A stretch of DNA of 64,000 bases from Gracilaria vermiculophylla (lineage: Eukaryota; Rhodophyta; Florideophyceae; Gracilariales; Gracilariaceae): assembly GCA_019155205.2 (NCBI GenBank), contig JAHNZQ020000016.1, positions 821,423 to 885,422 on the forward strand, read 5' to 3'. Positions 21,388 through 31,917 of the stretch are shown piece by piece. The position numbers and the translations under genes are program-made. The notes beneath the pieces are model-generated. The model was not told where the DNA came from. It ran no database searches and saw only the letters and a list, made by a program, of their open reading frames with translations. Position 1 is the first letter of the stretch. Every line of letters starts with the position of its first letter.

Positions 21388-22243
21388 TAATACAGTTTTC
21401 CAAATCTGTAAACGGTGCTAAACTGCCTACCATGGCCATGAACCATTTTCGATAATATATCTTCTACATTTTCAATGGGTTTTAAGTCCGGTGCACGCGC
21501 TGGCCGTTTGATGACCTTAATATTTGCTTTTTGGAGCCCGTTTTGACACCAGTTTAGATTTTTGTATCGGTACATTATCTTGCTCAGAAACAAAATTTTC
21601 TCCGTGTACACAATGTTCATGAGGTAGCACGTATTTATGAAGATCTTCTTGGTAGCGTGCAGAGTCCATATCTCTATCAATAATGGCAGTTTCTGTTTTT
21701 CCATATTTTGATATACCAGCCCATACCTTTCCAGAACCGCCTACGGAATGTCTTGTATAAAATTCGGAACGTTTCTTTCTAAGATCATGCAAATAATATT
21801 TAAAACAATCTGGACCATGCAAGTTGAACTAATTTCATCAGAAAATATGAGTGTGATGCATTGATTTTTCCAGTGCGCCATGTTTGCACACCGAATAATT
21901 CTTTTTTGCTTTTGATGATCTTCTAAAAGTAATGTTTTCGTCATCCTTTTGTACTTGAATTAAATTTTCTTTTTAATTGTTCTCTAGATTGTTGATTTAA
22001 ATACATTGAGGTTTACGTGTTTTGCATTTTTTTTGCACGAAACGTTTCCTCGACACAGTTCCCGTTTTGTATCGTGCTTATCTGCAGGACGGAAAAGGTG
22101 TGGACGACCTATATTCTTTTTTATTCCACAACCTGCTTGGTTTTTAACAAAACGGAGACTTGTGACCAAATGACGCCTCAAATGGCGGCCAGTTGTACAA
22201 TTTCATGCTGTTTCGAGCGCGAAAAAGGTGCTCCTCGAGCCAT
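21388..22243 (-). pseudogene. Tc1/mariner transposase remnant
   Basis: An ATG at 22,243 opens MARGAPFSRSKQHEIVQLAA, the start of a Tc1-type helix-turn-helix region. Farther on, in shifting frames, are FSDE (first catalytic acid of the DDE domain), WAGISKYGKTE and RPARAPDLKPIENVEDIL near the C-terminus. The last is the classic Tc1 motif that carries the final catalytic acid. Many stops and frame changes separate these pieces, so no protein is made. Confidence 0.85.
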
Positions 22244-22341
22244 ATTGATGGATGTTGATAATGTAGTATTGTGATTCTGAAACGGTTTTTGCTTATTATG
22301 CAAAAGGCGCACTACAGTACTACTTTGGCGCTTTTTTTAGG

Positions 22342-22359
22342 CGTGATATGATTTTGAAA
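22342..22359 (-). repeat. Right terminal inverted repeat core of the Tc1-like element
   Basis: Inverted copy of 21,131-21,148. The element continues to a CACTG end at 22,366, next to a TA. Confidence 0.85.
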
Positions 22360-22368
22360 CGCACTGTA

Positions 22369-24369
22369 TTTAGCCTCAACAGGTTTTGCCGCGCAGGAAG
22401 TATATTTTTCCCGAACCATCGATTTTTTATTCCTTGGCGAGGTCATAATATGTAAGTATACAACAACGATCTGAAGGAGGACCTGTCCCTTTGAACTTGA
22501 ACATTTAGCAGTTTTATATTTTTACTTTTAAATTGTTTTTCTTTTAACAATGTTGTAGACTTACTAGTTTTTTTCGTAGTAAGCACTGTAATATGCTTTG
22601 TTTTAAAAAATTGGGCCAGGTTGAGGATAATCTGTCAATTAGGGGTGGTCTTATATTGTTGCTCAGCACTAAATAAATACTGTTTCTGGCAATACTCAAA
22701 CAAAAACTATGCTGGCAGACATCTCTCGGTACTTCAACAGAATGCAACATTTGTAGAGTAGAACGGTGCAATGCGAAACATTATGCAATGTGCGTATTTG
22801 CCTTGTCAAAATATTTTAATTCCATTTTGAGGTGTTGGACGCCTACTTTAGGAGTGTTCATCATATCTTTAGAAAAGTATGCATAGCTATAATAACAAGT
22901 CTGTAGATATCACTGAAGCACTCTTCTACGAAGAATTCGAGATACACTCGGCAAAAGAAGAGTCTGGATGCAGAGATATGGCATACTTACCTATTTTATT
23001 TAAAAAACTTTGAAGACTTATCAAGGTATCGTCCGAACGGTTAGTTCATGATAAGTATGATTCGTTATCGTTGGTGATTTCGTTTAACGGATTGCTTGCC
23101 ATTTCTGCTCATGTTTGTGGTCATAGAAACGAACAGCTCGAGGTGATAACATACCAAGCAAAGTAGAATAAAGGAATTCGTTGGCGCTATGGACGTGCTT
23201 CAAATCGGTGAAACGTATGAGCGAGGGTGTAAAGATTATAGTTCGACGTTGGCTCCCACCAACTTCGCCGATTCGCTACGGCTGCGGGTGATATTGGCTG
23301 TGAGTTAAACCTTCAATATCTTGCGAGGGTATTTTTCCGAGACAATGATGGCGCAAAAGCTATTTTCTTGAGAGCAAGTAAGTCTACGTCATGGGAAATG
23401 GATCTACTGGTTATAATGCTGTATTAGATACAGATGAGCTGGACTGAATGCAAGAATTCATTGTAAGCGAGAAATGCTGAAGAAGATGGTGAAAGATCTC
23501 CAAGCGTTATATGTATGAATGATTCACTTTGGTGAGGTAACCGCTAAGCTTCGCCAGATCGATATAGCTCGATTGAGGAAGGCGGCGTACAGTTGGCTGC
23601 GGATGGCACAATCGATATGTCGGCGGTTAGACCGCGTGCCACGTTGAGATTGGGCATATCGGTATGAGCGCGTTATGAGGCATAAGTATGGCAGCAATTG
23701 CGCAGCGCAGTTGAGATGCATGATGGCGCCCGCCATTGGAACTGTGTCGTCCTGGACGCACTTGTGATTTTGGTGCGCGCGCCGAGGAAGAAAGCATGGC
23801 GCTCGCGTTTGTATGAGGGGATTGGTTCAAGTTTTCCAGCGTTCCCGAGCGCAACGTCGCGCGACAGACGAATGGTCAACTGCGCCGCCGTCTCGCCAAT
23901 GCGGCGAGGCTCGAGAGGGGTCGCGCGGCGCGCCTCGGCGAGATGGCGGTTTTGGAACGGGCAGCGCGCCCGGGCGGCAGCGCGCCGAGTAGTTGTCCGC
24001 CCGCGGAAGCAGACGCCCCTGCCTGGCGAAGGGCCTGCTGGCGGCGGTGCGCGGAGCGCGGCCCGCGAGTGGGCGATTATCCGGCAATAAACGGCCACGC
24101 GTAGGTAGCAGCCCGCTGTTGTCCGCGCCGCCGCTGCTGCGCGCGCTGTGCGCGCCACCGCCATTTCGGCGCGCGCGCGGCGCGCACGCGGCGCGCACGC
24201 TCGCGAGAGCGTCTCGCCACGCATCCGCGCGCGCGCCTTCCCGCGCGACCTCGCCCCCGCGCGCGCGCGCCGCCACCTTGCTGCACCCCCCGCGCAGTCG
24301 CGAGAACTGCCCGCGCCCGCGCCCGCGCTCGAGACTGCCGCCCTCTCGAATGAGCCCGCACTGCACACC
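22369..24369. other. Intergenic; AT-rich, then CpG-rich upstream region
   Basis: 22.4-23.5 kb is AT-rich and holds nothing I recognise. From about 23.85 kb the DNA becomes very GC- and CpG-rich, with long alternating CG tracts at 24,165-24,275, up to the ATG of the armadillo-like gene. Open frames here on both strands are products of composition. The dense CpG segment is probably promoter and 5' UTR. Confidence 0.6.
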
Positions 24370-26346
24370 ATGAAGCGCTTCATCCGCCGCGCCTTACGGC
24401 GCGGCCACGACGCTCCTTCCGTCCCGCCGCCGTCGCCGCCGTCGCCGCCGACGCCGCCGCCGCCGCCTCCGCAAAGCCCCGCCGCCACCCCCGTCCGTCC
24501 GCACCGCCTTCACATTCGCCTCCCTTCGCTTGGTCGCTGTGCTGCGCGCCCTGCCGCTCGCCGCTCGCGCCCCAATCGCCCTCCGCCACCGCCCCCGCAC
24601 GCCCCCTCCCCCTCGCACCCGGCGCCGGTTCTGTACGACATGTATCACCAACGCTATGGCGACCCTGACTCGCCTTCCACCCAGCCATTAGAAGACAGCG
24701 ACGCCTATGGCATCCCCATCGTTCGCCACGAACAGTCCCGTTCCGACTCCGCGTATCTGCCGGAAATCGACGCTACCCGGTCCCGCGCAAAGCGATCCTT
24801 CTTTCCCAAGCGAGAGACGTCCACATTTCATGTGCCCTCTTCCTTCTCGTCTCGCTCTCGCTCCTCAAATGCCCACCACATGTCTGACCCCCCCGCGCAC
24901 CTTGTGGGTCCGCGTTCAACAGTAGACGTGCACCATACGCGTCCGCTTCGGGACGAGTACGATGAACTTTCCTACGACATGCCCTATGACAATCAGCCGT
25001 CCTTCATGCTCGACGAGGTTGTGGACGATTCCGATTCGCAGGACGACACTACAGTTATCGATATCAGGTCAACTAACCACTACGCTCAAGAGATGGCCCA
25101 CATGATCAAGCACAAAAAGAAGCCCTCTACGACCAACATCAAGGCTCGTAAGATCGAGCCAAGTCCGTATGTGCCCGGAAACCCCGCCCGCTTGCAGCAG
25201 ACTGCGAGCGAGAGCAAGCTCTATCATGCGTACACCGATGCCCTTCAAAGGGAGGCCAGAAGCACTGCTGGTGGATTGAGGGTCATCGTCGATCTGCTCA
25301 GGGAAAGCGATGGCAACCCCATCGTCATTGAAAAGGCCGCGATGGCCATCGGAATTCTTTCGGAGAACGACAGCGCCACGCGCGATGTCTTCGGACAGCA
25401 CTCCGCAGTGCAGTCTCTCATCCAATGTCTGTCCATCAAACCTACCTTGTCTAAGTTTTACGACAGAGCGCGCATCGTCAATGCAGTGGTGTATGCCGTT
25501 TCATGTCTTGTCAAGCATTCTCCGCGAAACATAAGATTGTTTGAAATGTTTGACGGGCCTCAGAAAATGGGAAAAGCTGCTGCTTCATCGCGGTATGAGA
25601 ACTGTCCGACCATCGCAAAACACGCTCTGCAAGCCTTGTCAGAGCTGAAGCATCACCCGGCACATGCTTCGGAGAGTTTCATTGCGTCCTCCATGTCATC
25701 TTCGTCGTCCAGGACAATCAAGCTTGTGCTCAAATCAATGAGCGTGCACGAGCACCGCATGGACATCCAAGAGTACGGCTTGGATGCCTTGCGAACGTTG
25801 CTCTCGAGGGCTGGAAGACATCATCTACGAATGGAATTGCTTCATCTCTGCGCGCAGGCTACTGCCACGGCGTTTAAACTTCACCATGAGTCGAAAGAGG
25901 TTCAGTGGCAATGTTTGACCTTACTTTGTGATCTTGACGACTTGAAAGACGATCTGTTTTCGCTAGAGCTTGAGGTCGATTGCTTTTTTGGATCCCTTCA
26001 TCTCATCATTAATGAAGCTAATGAAAGCAGCCAAAGCGACCCTGCTCTGGAGAAAGTTCTGTTGGATTTGATAAGCCGAGCAATGGATGTTGCTGTGCGA
26101 AATGGATGGAAGAATCACAACTTTGCCGACGCGGCAGTGGATGCTGGGGCCGTGGAAACCGTGACGGAGGCTCTCACAGTCTATGGGAATGACATTCAGC
26201 TTGCAGACAAGATTAGTGCAGTGCTGCGACAACTTGTACAGTCAACCGAGGGTAAGTATCGTATGCAATCTGCGGAATCAACATGTGCCATTCTGTCGGG
26301 CATCGAGGCCGTGAATATGCAGGCGTCGCACTTGCTGCCTTCATGA
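24370..26346 (+). CDS. Armadillo/HEAT-like helical repeat protein
   Basis: 658 residues. The start is chosen at 24,370 (ACCATGA context, MKRFIRRALRR); upstream in-frame sequence is GC-biased and lacks the look of protein. Residues 1-35 are basic, 35-95 are a Pro-rich low-complexity tract, and 95-285 are Ser/Asp-rich and probably disordered. From about 290 to the end the chain is helical with armadillo-like units (GGLRVIVDLLRE, AAMAIGILSENDSATRDVFG, SAVQSLIQCLS, IAKHALQALSELKHH). Armadillo folds usually bind proteins, but no partner can be named from this sequence. No intron is visible. The gene stands alone between the transposon block and RRP7. Confidence 0.85.
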   Translation: MKRFIRRALRRGHDAPSVPPPSPPSPPTPPPPPPQSPAATPVRPHRLHIRLPSLGRCAARPAARRSRPNRPPPPPPHAPSPSHPAPVLYDMYHQRYGDPDSPSTQPLEDSDAYGIPIVRHEQSRSDSAYLPEIDATRSRAKRSFFPKRETSTFHVPSSFSSRSRSSNAHHMSDPPAHLVGPRSTVDVHHTRPLRDEYDELSYDMPYDNQPSFMLDEVVDDSDSQDDTTVIDIRSTNHYAQEMAHMIKHKKKPSTTNIKARKIEPSPYVPGNPARLQQTASESKLYHAYTDALQREARSTAGGLRVIVDLLRESDGNPIVIEKAAMAIGILSENDSATRDVFGQHSAVQSLIQCLSIKPTLSKFYDRARIVNAVVYAVSCLVKHSPRNIRLFEMFDGPQKMGKAAASSRYENCPTIAKHALQALSELKHHPAHASESFIASSMSSSSSRTIKLVLKSMSVHEHRMDIQEYGLDALRTLLSRAGRHHLRMELLHLCAQATATAFKLHHESKEVQWQCLTLLCDLDDLKDDLFSLELEVDCFFGSLHLIINEANESSQSDPALEKVLLDLISRAMDVAVRNGWKNHNFADAAVDAGAVETVTEALTVYGNDIQLADKISAVLRQLVQSTEGKYRMQSAESTCAILSGIEAVNMQASHLLPS

Positions 26347-26868
26347 GAAGTAATTCCTTCCCAACATCAACGTACGAATGCTCAAACGAGAACCGTTTTC
26401 CTTGTGCTTATAGATTTCATAGATAAAGCTTGGTCGCAAACGTTAACAGAGTCATTTTGTTGGCCGGGATATGCAAAAGAACGCCTTTGCTCATGCCCTC
26501 CCAGAGTAGCTGTGACGATGCTTGTACGATAAATCATCCGGTGTAGCGAGAAAGAAAATAAATTCTGTATCAGAAGAAAATTCGTGTGACCTGCGTCGAT
26601 GTCCATGTCTAGCTAGGGAGCGGCGCTGGCCGTTTCTACTTCAAACAACCTCCTCCATTCATTCTTCGCTGCTGAAATAGAACTGAACTGCAATCACAGA
26701 GGATCGACAAATAATTGAAAAAAAATTAAAAACCTTTTTGTTGTCCTGGGGCGATTGTTTCTCCCAAGTGATGAATTCTCTTTTTCGCCGTCGGTGCTTG
26801 AGGCTTTTTTGTCGAGAGCTGTATCACTTCTGCAGCTGCCCATCAGCCTTCAAGTTCAAGCCCCCAGC

Positions 26869-27726
26869 ATGGTTTCGAAAAGGAGTAAGACGACAAACAA
26901 GCGTAAAAGCAAGCATACGCGAGAAAAAATTCAGATAAAAAAACTTTGCGGGTACGTTGCTCTGAATCTTGACGATGAAGACTCCACGGATTCCTTGGGA
27001 TGGCTTTATCTGAGAAAGCACTCCTCAAGCGAGCTATTTGTCGGAAATCTGCCCATCCCAGTTTGGTTTCCATTCGTCAGTAATTCATCTCATGTGATTC
27101 CCACGGAGCCTCAAGAGAAGATGAAGGCCATTCTTCGAAAGCTGTTCCCAACAGCTGAGTCAATCGGTGACATCTTCAGCACAGGAAACGGACGTTTGGC
27201 CACCAGAATAACCCTAAAAGGCGGAGAAAAGGAGATAGACGAAACGCTATTGTCGCCAGAACAGAGTCTATACATGGAATACTGGCGCCAACTTCATGGT
27301 GGTGATGAACAACAAACCCTATCAAGGTACCTTGCTTCGTACAGGGAAGCACGTGATTCGGAAAAGGTTTTGGAGTGGAGTAACGCTGCAATGAAGGCGT
27401 TCGAGATTCGTGAGCAACGCAGAAAAGAGGAAAAAGAACGCCTTGAGAAAAATGGGGGGCCGGACGAAGACGGGTTTGTGACGGTAACCAGCGGCGCTAA
27501 GCAAATGAAGGCTTCGGAAGCTCAGGCTTTAACCACAGCGAAGAATCGGTTCAAGAACAGAGGGACAAAACGTGCTAGGAGTTTGCTGGATACCAGGAAA
27601 GGTATTGAGAAAGACGGATTCTACAGGTGGCAACGGAGGAGAGATAATGCGCTTTCAGACTTGCAGAAACAGTTCAGAGACGATCGAAAGCGTATCGCCG
27701 CGATCCGTGGTTTGAAATCGGACTAA
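26869..27726 (+). CDS. RRP7: RRP7-like ribosome biogenesis factor
   Basis: 285 residues, close to the usual size of RRP7 proteins. The start is the first ATG of the frame at 26,869 (MVSKRSKTTNKRKSK). The N-terminus is lysine-rich. The middle holds an RNA-recognition-like fold region (LGWLYLRKHSSSELFVGNLP). The C-terminal third is a charged helix ending GFYRWQRRRDNALSDLQKQF and DDRKRIAAIRGLKSD, the hallmark RRP7 tail (FYRxQ...L..F..D..RI). In yeast and animals RRP7 acts in the nucleolus in the small-subunit processome with the UtpC module, needed for 18S rRNA processing. Assignment rests mainly on the C-terminal motif and overall plan. Confidence 0.85.
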   Translation: MVSKRSKTTNKRKSKHTREKIQIKKLCGYVALNLDDEDSTDSLGWLYLRKHSSSELFVGNLPIPVWFPFVSNSSHVIPTEPQEKMKAILRKLFPTAESIGDIFSTGNGRLATRITLKGGEKEIDETLLSPEQSLYMEYWRQLHGGDEQQTLSRYLASYREARDSEKVLEWSNAAMKAFEIREQRRKEEKERLEKNGGPDEDGFVTVTSGAKQMKASEAQALTTAKNRFKNRGTKRARSLLDTRKGIEKDGFYRWQRRRDNALSDLQKQFRDDRKRIAAIRGLKSD

Positions 27727-28571
27727 GCGATTAAGTTTTGGGCAATCTTCATTCGGAAGCGTTTAGTGCCCACTTGTCGCGGATGAGGGTGGTCGTGTAC
27801 GGAAATTACAAGCTACGCATGTAGTCCAACATAGCTCAGCATGCAAGACATTTGAGTAAGGCTCGGTATTTTGTTACAAAGTATGTGCGTAACCCGGGAA
27901 GTATGGCTACATCACACAAAAACTTCCCCGTTGCAACTTGCAGGGAACAAAAAGCGGATTCGGTCTCCGCATTTCTGTGGAAGCGAGCCATGGACAAGGG
28001 ACGTAACCCTTGTGTACGCACATTCCTCAAGTGTGTGCAGAGGTAACCCTCAACTTTCCGTTGCCGGTCAGGTGAGAATTTTCACACAGTGAACGAGCGC
28101 AGCGGATGTCGCCCCATGCAAAATGGGAGAAGGCAATCGTACGTAAGTGATTGGACAAGCCCGCAACGCCACAAGATGCAAACGACTTGTAGCTTCGAGC
28201 CACCAGATGGCGTCATCGTAGCAAAGGCGAGCACCAATTCGTACATCGCAGCGCACCAATCGACTGCCGTTTCACTCCTGCGAGTGGCGAATCGGTACGA
28301 AAAAAGAGAAAAAATTGCTCATGATGCTTACAACTGGCGCCATTCGCCAACGCCATCGCATATCCGCCTAGGATACGCGTCACCGTTCTTGTCTCTCCGT
28401 CCCCAGCGCTACCGCCCCGCTCAACACCTCTTGGTCACTGCCCGTCTCCCGTCGCAAAAGAGATTTTCTATCGCAACGCATAGCTTCTTCGTCGCGCTTT
28501 CCGTTCATTAATCCTTTTTCACCGCCCATGCTCTAAAGAAAACGTTTTGACCCAAAACGTCTGTTTTGCCT
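27727..28571. other. Intergenic between RRP7 and HMG-CoA lyase
   Basis: 845 bp holding the 3' region of RRP7 and the upstream region of the lyase gene. An open frame at 28,116-28,511 on the plus strand has no recognisable domain and is not called. Confidence 0.5.
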
Positions 28572-29630
28572 ATGTCACCATCGGACCGTCTCTTCAAACG
28601 TCCGTCTGCTATCAATTCTCCGAAGTCGGTTTGTTCATCAAATCACTCGCTATTGACATACGTTTCGCGCTGCCCCGTTTCAACGCAATTGCCCAAATCT
28701 GTGCGAATCGTTGAGGTTGGACCTCGTGATGGACTTCAAAACGAGTCCCGTATCGTCGACGCCTCTCGTAAAATCGCTCTTGTTCACGAACTTGTTGACG
28801 CCGGTTTAACGACTGTGGAAGTAACGGCTTTTGTCAATCCGCGTCGCGTCCCTCAGCTTGCTGACTCAGCCGCTGTATTGTCTGCCATAAATCGCCGAAA
28901 GGGTGTGTCGTACCCAGTTCTCGTTCCAAATCTCAAGGGCTTTCACGCTGCCCATGCTGCTGGCGCTGAAGAAATCGCCGTTTTTGCGAGCGCCACTGAG
29001 CAATTCTCACAAAAGAACATAAATTGTTCCATACAACAATCACTAGATCGCTTCAGAGAAGTCACGAGTGTCGCACATTTTCATCGCATCAAGGTGCGCG
29101 CGTACATTTCATGTGTTGTCGGCTGTCCATATGAAGGTGCTGTTGATCCCGAAGCTGTGGCCGATATCGCTGTAGCTTTGAGAGAAATGGGATGCTACGA
29201 GATTTCTTTGGGTGATACAATCGGAGTGGGAAATCCCAAATCCATTGTGCAAGTCATTCTTGCCGTGCAACGGAGAGGCATCCCTGCATCAGCTCTAGCA
29301 ATACACTGTCATGACACAAGAGGCATGGCTCTCGCCAATGTATTGGCCGCTATGAGTGTTGGTATCAGTGTCGTTGATTCCAGTGTTGCTGGACTTGGAG
29401 GGTGTCCCTTTGCTCCGGGTGCGGCTGGCAATTTAGCCACAGAAGATCTCGTCTACATGCTGAACGGCATGGGCATTGACGTTGGTCCCATAGACCTTGA
29501 AAAGCTCATAACAGTTGGACGACGAATTTGTTCTCATCTCCAACGCGAACCCAGTTCTAGGCTTTCCGCCGCTCCTCGACTCACGGCTGCCAAGCAATGC
29601 CAAAGTCTTCGTTCTTCGGCTTCCCTGTGA
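28572..29630 (+). CDS. HMGCL: Hydroxymethylglutaryl-CoA lyase, probably mitochondrial
   Basis: 352 residues from the ATG at 28,572. It splits HMG-CoA into acetyl-CoA and acetoacetate, the last step of leucine breakdown and of ketogenesis. The TIM-barrel signature is complete: VEVGPRDGLQNE at about residue 47, SCVVGCPYEGAV, AIHCHDTRG with the metal-binding His pair, and the active-site Cys loop GLGGCPFAPGAAGNLATEDL near residue 276. The first 40 residues are rich in Ser, Arg and Lys with almost no acids, which fits a mitochondrial targeting peptide. No peroxisomal C-terminal signal is present (ends SSASL). The frame is intronless. Confidence 0.95.
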   Translation: MSPSDRLFKRPSAINSPKSVCSSNHSLLTYVSRCPVSTQLPKSVRIVEVGPRDGLQNESRIVDASRKIALVHELVDAGLTTVEVTAFVNPRRVPQLADSAAVLSAINRRKGVSYPVLVPNLKGFHAAHAAGAEEIAVFASATEQFSQKNINCSIQQSLDRFREVTSVAHFHRIKVRAYISCVVGCPYEGAVDPEAVADIAVALREMGCYEISLGDTIGVGNPKSIVQVILAVQRRGIPASALAIHCHDTRGMALANVLAAMSVGISVVDSSVAGLGGCPFAPGAAGNLATEDLVYMLNGMGIDVGPIDLEKLITVGRRICSHLQREPSSRLSAAPRLTAAKQCQSLRSSASL

Positions 29631-29733
29631 TGCTGGTTGTTTTCGTGGATTGTCACCTCTAAACTTCCTGACAAACTTCATGATTTCACCATCGTGCTAG
29701 TATCCTATTGTAGTTTTGTCATTAAGTTCTCTA

Positions 29734-29755
29734 TCTCTCTCTCTCTCTCTCTCTC
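29734..29755. repeat. (CT)11 microsatellite
   Basis: Uninterrupted CT dinucleotides about 100 bp past the HMG-CoA lyase stop, probably in its 3' flank. Confidence 0.9.
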
Positions 29756-30308
29756 GCATTGTATTCCTTGCCAGTTAGGGCGCGCGCTCAAAGCCCCAGC
29801 AACCTATAACTCTTAACTATGCACTTAAACCAGTAATCACTATAGTCGTGCTGCATTCACTAGGTACGTCGTGGTGCTAATCCCGAATTAGATTCCCTAG
29901 ATGTCCCATACAAGTATCGTCTTCGTCTTCACTGCACCTCTTCATTCATCGTCTGGAGCTTGCCGGGTAAGGGCACACCACGGCAAGGCGCTTCGCACGT
30001 ACCACATTTGCCATCAAAAGAATCATTGACGACGTTCTTTGAGTCCAAGCCTCATAATTTTCGACGAGGTCAGATTAAAGAACCGGCTCGTAAGGTGCGC
30101 AAAATCGTCATAAGACAGGTGCCCAAGAAGCTCATATTGAGAGAATGAGCGGCATGATGGAACGACAGCGGAGTTTCTTCTTTGTTTTGTAAATTATGGA
30201 TCAACAAGTTGAAAATGTACCTTTCGTTTCATGACAATCCAGGGATTCCTCCGAAGCACACTGTAATCCGGAGGCTTAATCTTTTCAGCTTCTGTTTCCT
30301 TCTGAATC
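29756..30308. other. Intergenic, convergent 3' regions
   Basis: A 62-codon open frame ending at 30,148 lacks an ATG and is not recognised. Nothing else is seen. Confidence 0.4.
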
Positions 30309-31124
30309 TCAGTCATGTTTTCTTTGCTTTCGCCGCACACTCTCGAAGGGTCTAGACTTGGACTGTCCACCTTTCGAAGTGCTTGCGTAGAAAACAATTA
30401 GCGCAGAGATAGCTGTTATGATGACGCAGATGATTGGGAACCAATAACTATTTTGTGAACTAACTCTCAGAACGTCCTTTGGACCTCCAAGTTTCTCCCA
30501 TATATTTTCTCTCGGGATGCAATCGACCATTACAGCCCTTTCACAAGCATCCCACCGAAGACGTTCAACATGCTTGCGACGAATTTTGGCTGGCACTTGT
30601 CCAATAGCGTCCCGCAAGCACCCCCTGACTGTCTCAACACAAGCCACAGCACGTCTACGACGAAACGCTCTCTCTTCGCAGTAGTCCTTGTTTTCGAAGA
30701 ATTCGACACTTTGACCATTGTCTGATAGCCTGAGGTCAGCTGCTGAGACACGAGGGAGTGGTGAATGAGTGAGCGGCACACAAGGGATGAGGGAACCGCA
30801 CAGATCTGCGAAGCAGACAGATGTGTCATTATCTCTGACTTGGGCATGTTTTCTCGCAAAGTGTTTGTCAAGGAAGTGCTCATTCTTGAACACTTTTAGG
30901 CAAATCATACACTTCCACGTCCCATCACTCAATGAGCTCTTTTTCGATTCTTGGGCGCCCAAGATATCCTTTGTTCGAGCAAATACACAGTGATTGGAAA
31001 GCGTAAGGCCATCTCTCAACAGGGGTTCCCAAACCAGTTTTTCAAGGGCAACACGAGCTTCCGTAGATCTTGTACGGTCGCAGTGGTCAAGTATATCGGC
31101 TGCGACGTCATCATTCAGAAACAT
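30309..31124 (-). CDS. Single C2H2 finger protein with C-terminal membrane anchor
   Basis: 271 residues. One C2H2 finger spans residues 70-93 (WKCMICLKVFKNEHFLDKHF; ligands C72, C75, H88, H93). It is followed by a Cys-containing segment and then a helical region with many Arg/Glu (CEERAFRRRRAVACVETVRG). Residues 227-248 form a strong transmembrane helix (YWFPIICVIITAISALIVFY) and the last 22 residues are very basic. The single finger far from DNA-binding tandem arrays, plus a tail-anchor-like helix, argues against a classical transcription factor. The function is unknown. The first exon may be missing, since the frame begins with an unremarkable ATG and no signal peptide. Confidence 0.7.
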   Translation of the reverse strand: MFLNDDVAADILDHCDRTRSTEARVALEKLVWEPLLRDGLTLSNHCVFARTKDILGAQESKKSSLSDGTWKCMICLKVFKNEHFLDKHFARKHAQVRDNDTSVCFADLCGSLIPCVPLTHSPLPRVSAADLRLSDNGQSVEFFENKDYCEERAFRRRRAVACVETVRGCLRDAIGQVPAKIRRKHVERLRWDACERAVMVDCIPRENIWEKLGGPKDVLRVSSQNSYWFPIICVIITAISALIVFYASTSKGGQSKSRPFESVRRKQRKHD

Positions 31125-31917
31125 CGCGTATTTGAAGAGAAGACCTCCTCACCTGCAAATGGCTTTCCGGTAGATACTGAAAACGTTTGCCTTGCAATCG
31201 GTGCAAAATTAATTTTGTACAAAGATGGCGCTTTACCGGTTTATCGCGTAACGACGGGCTTCGAGAGAAACGTTATTGCGGAGCAGATACGACTCCTGAG
31301 GTCACAGTTACGTCTCCAGCCCTGCCAGGCGGCTGTGGATAAGCAGGTAGAAATATACCGTCGTTGATGGTCGGTGTATTACATGAGTCGAACATCGAGG
31401 GTTCTGGGAACAAGGCTCGACATACATTTATAAAGCTTGAAAGCCCTTTGATTGACACGGGTTCGCAGATGAAGCTTGGAAGTGTTAACCATGTACGGGG
31501 GCGAAATGCATGAACCAGAACCATTACACACACCCCTCAAATACTCAGAGACAATAAAGGGTCAATGGGGTACCACAGTTACAGCACTATTTTGTTCTGT
31601 CAGGACGGACAGATCGACACGAAACGTTCTCTTTTGCGAATGGTTAGATCATCAAATCGGCACATGCCTACGTCTGCGGATGAGTGAATGAGACTAACGG
31701 CCACGACTGGGCAAACAAGAAAGTCAGCTTTAGTGTTTTCGGCATTTGCGCCTGCAGCACCTGGCTATTAAAGGAAAGATGCACTGTCCTGCTATGGTTG
31801 CGAGTTCACAGAGATGCTAGAAACCCTCGCAAGATTTCAATAAGCTACAAAAACCATCTCAAGCTTAAAACCCCATGTACAAGATAAGCGTTGCTCTTCA
31901 CGAGGAGATGGCCTAAT
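31125..31917. other. Intergenic
   Basis: About 790 bp with no supported gene. It is the 5' side of the finger/anchor gene and the 3' side of the HMG-box gene, so undetected small exons of the former could lie here. Confidence 0.4.

Larger units (their letters stand above)
21124..22366 (-). mobile_element. Tc1/mariner DNA transposon, dead
   Basis: About 1.24 kb, the usual size. The terminal inverted repeats share the exact 18-bp core TTTCAAAATCATATCACG (21,131-21,148 and, inverted, 22,342-22,359). TA dinucleotides flank both ends (21,122-21,123 and 22,367-22,368), as expected for TA target duplication. The outer seven bases of the two ends differ, so the left end is worn. A transposase with the Tc1 signature lies inside on the minus strand, broken by several stops and shifts. 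Confidence 0.85.

Noticed and set aside
23673..24488. Long minus-strand open frame overlapping the armadillo-like gene start
   Set aside because: It consists of Arg/Ala/Gly runs from CG-rich DNA and overlaps a much better plus-strand gene.
29960..30148. 62-codon basic frame that looked like a small ribosomal protein
   Set aside because: No ATG, no zinc-binding Cys pattern and no convincing match to any small ribosomal protein that I could recall.
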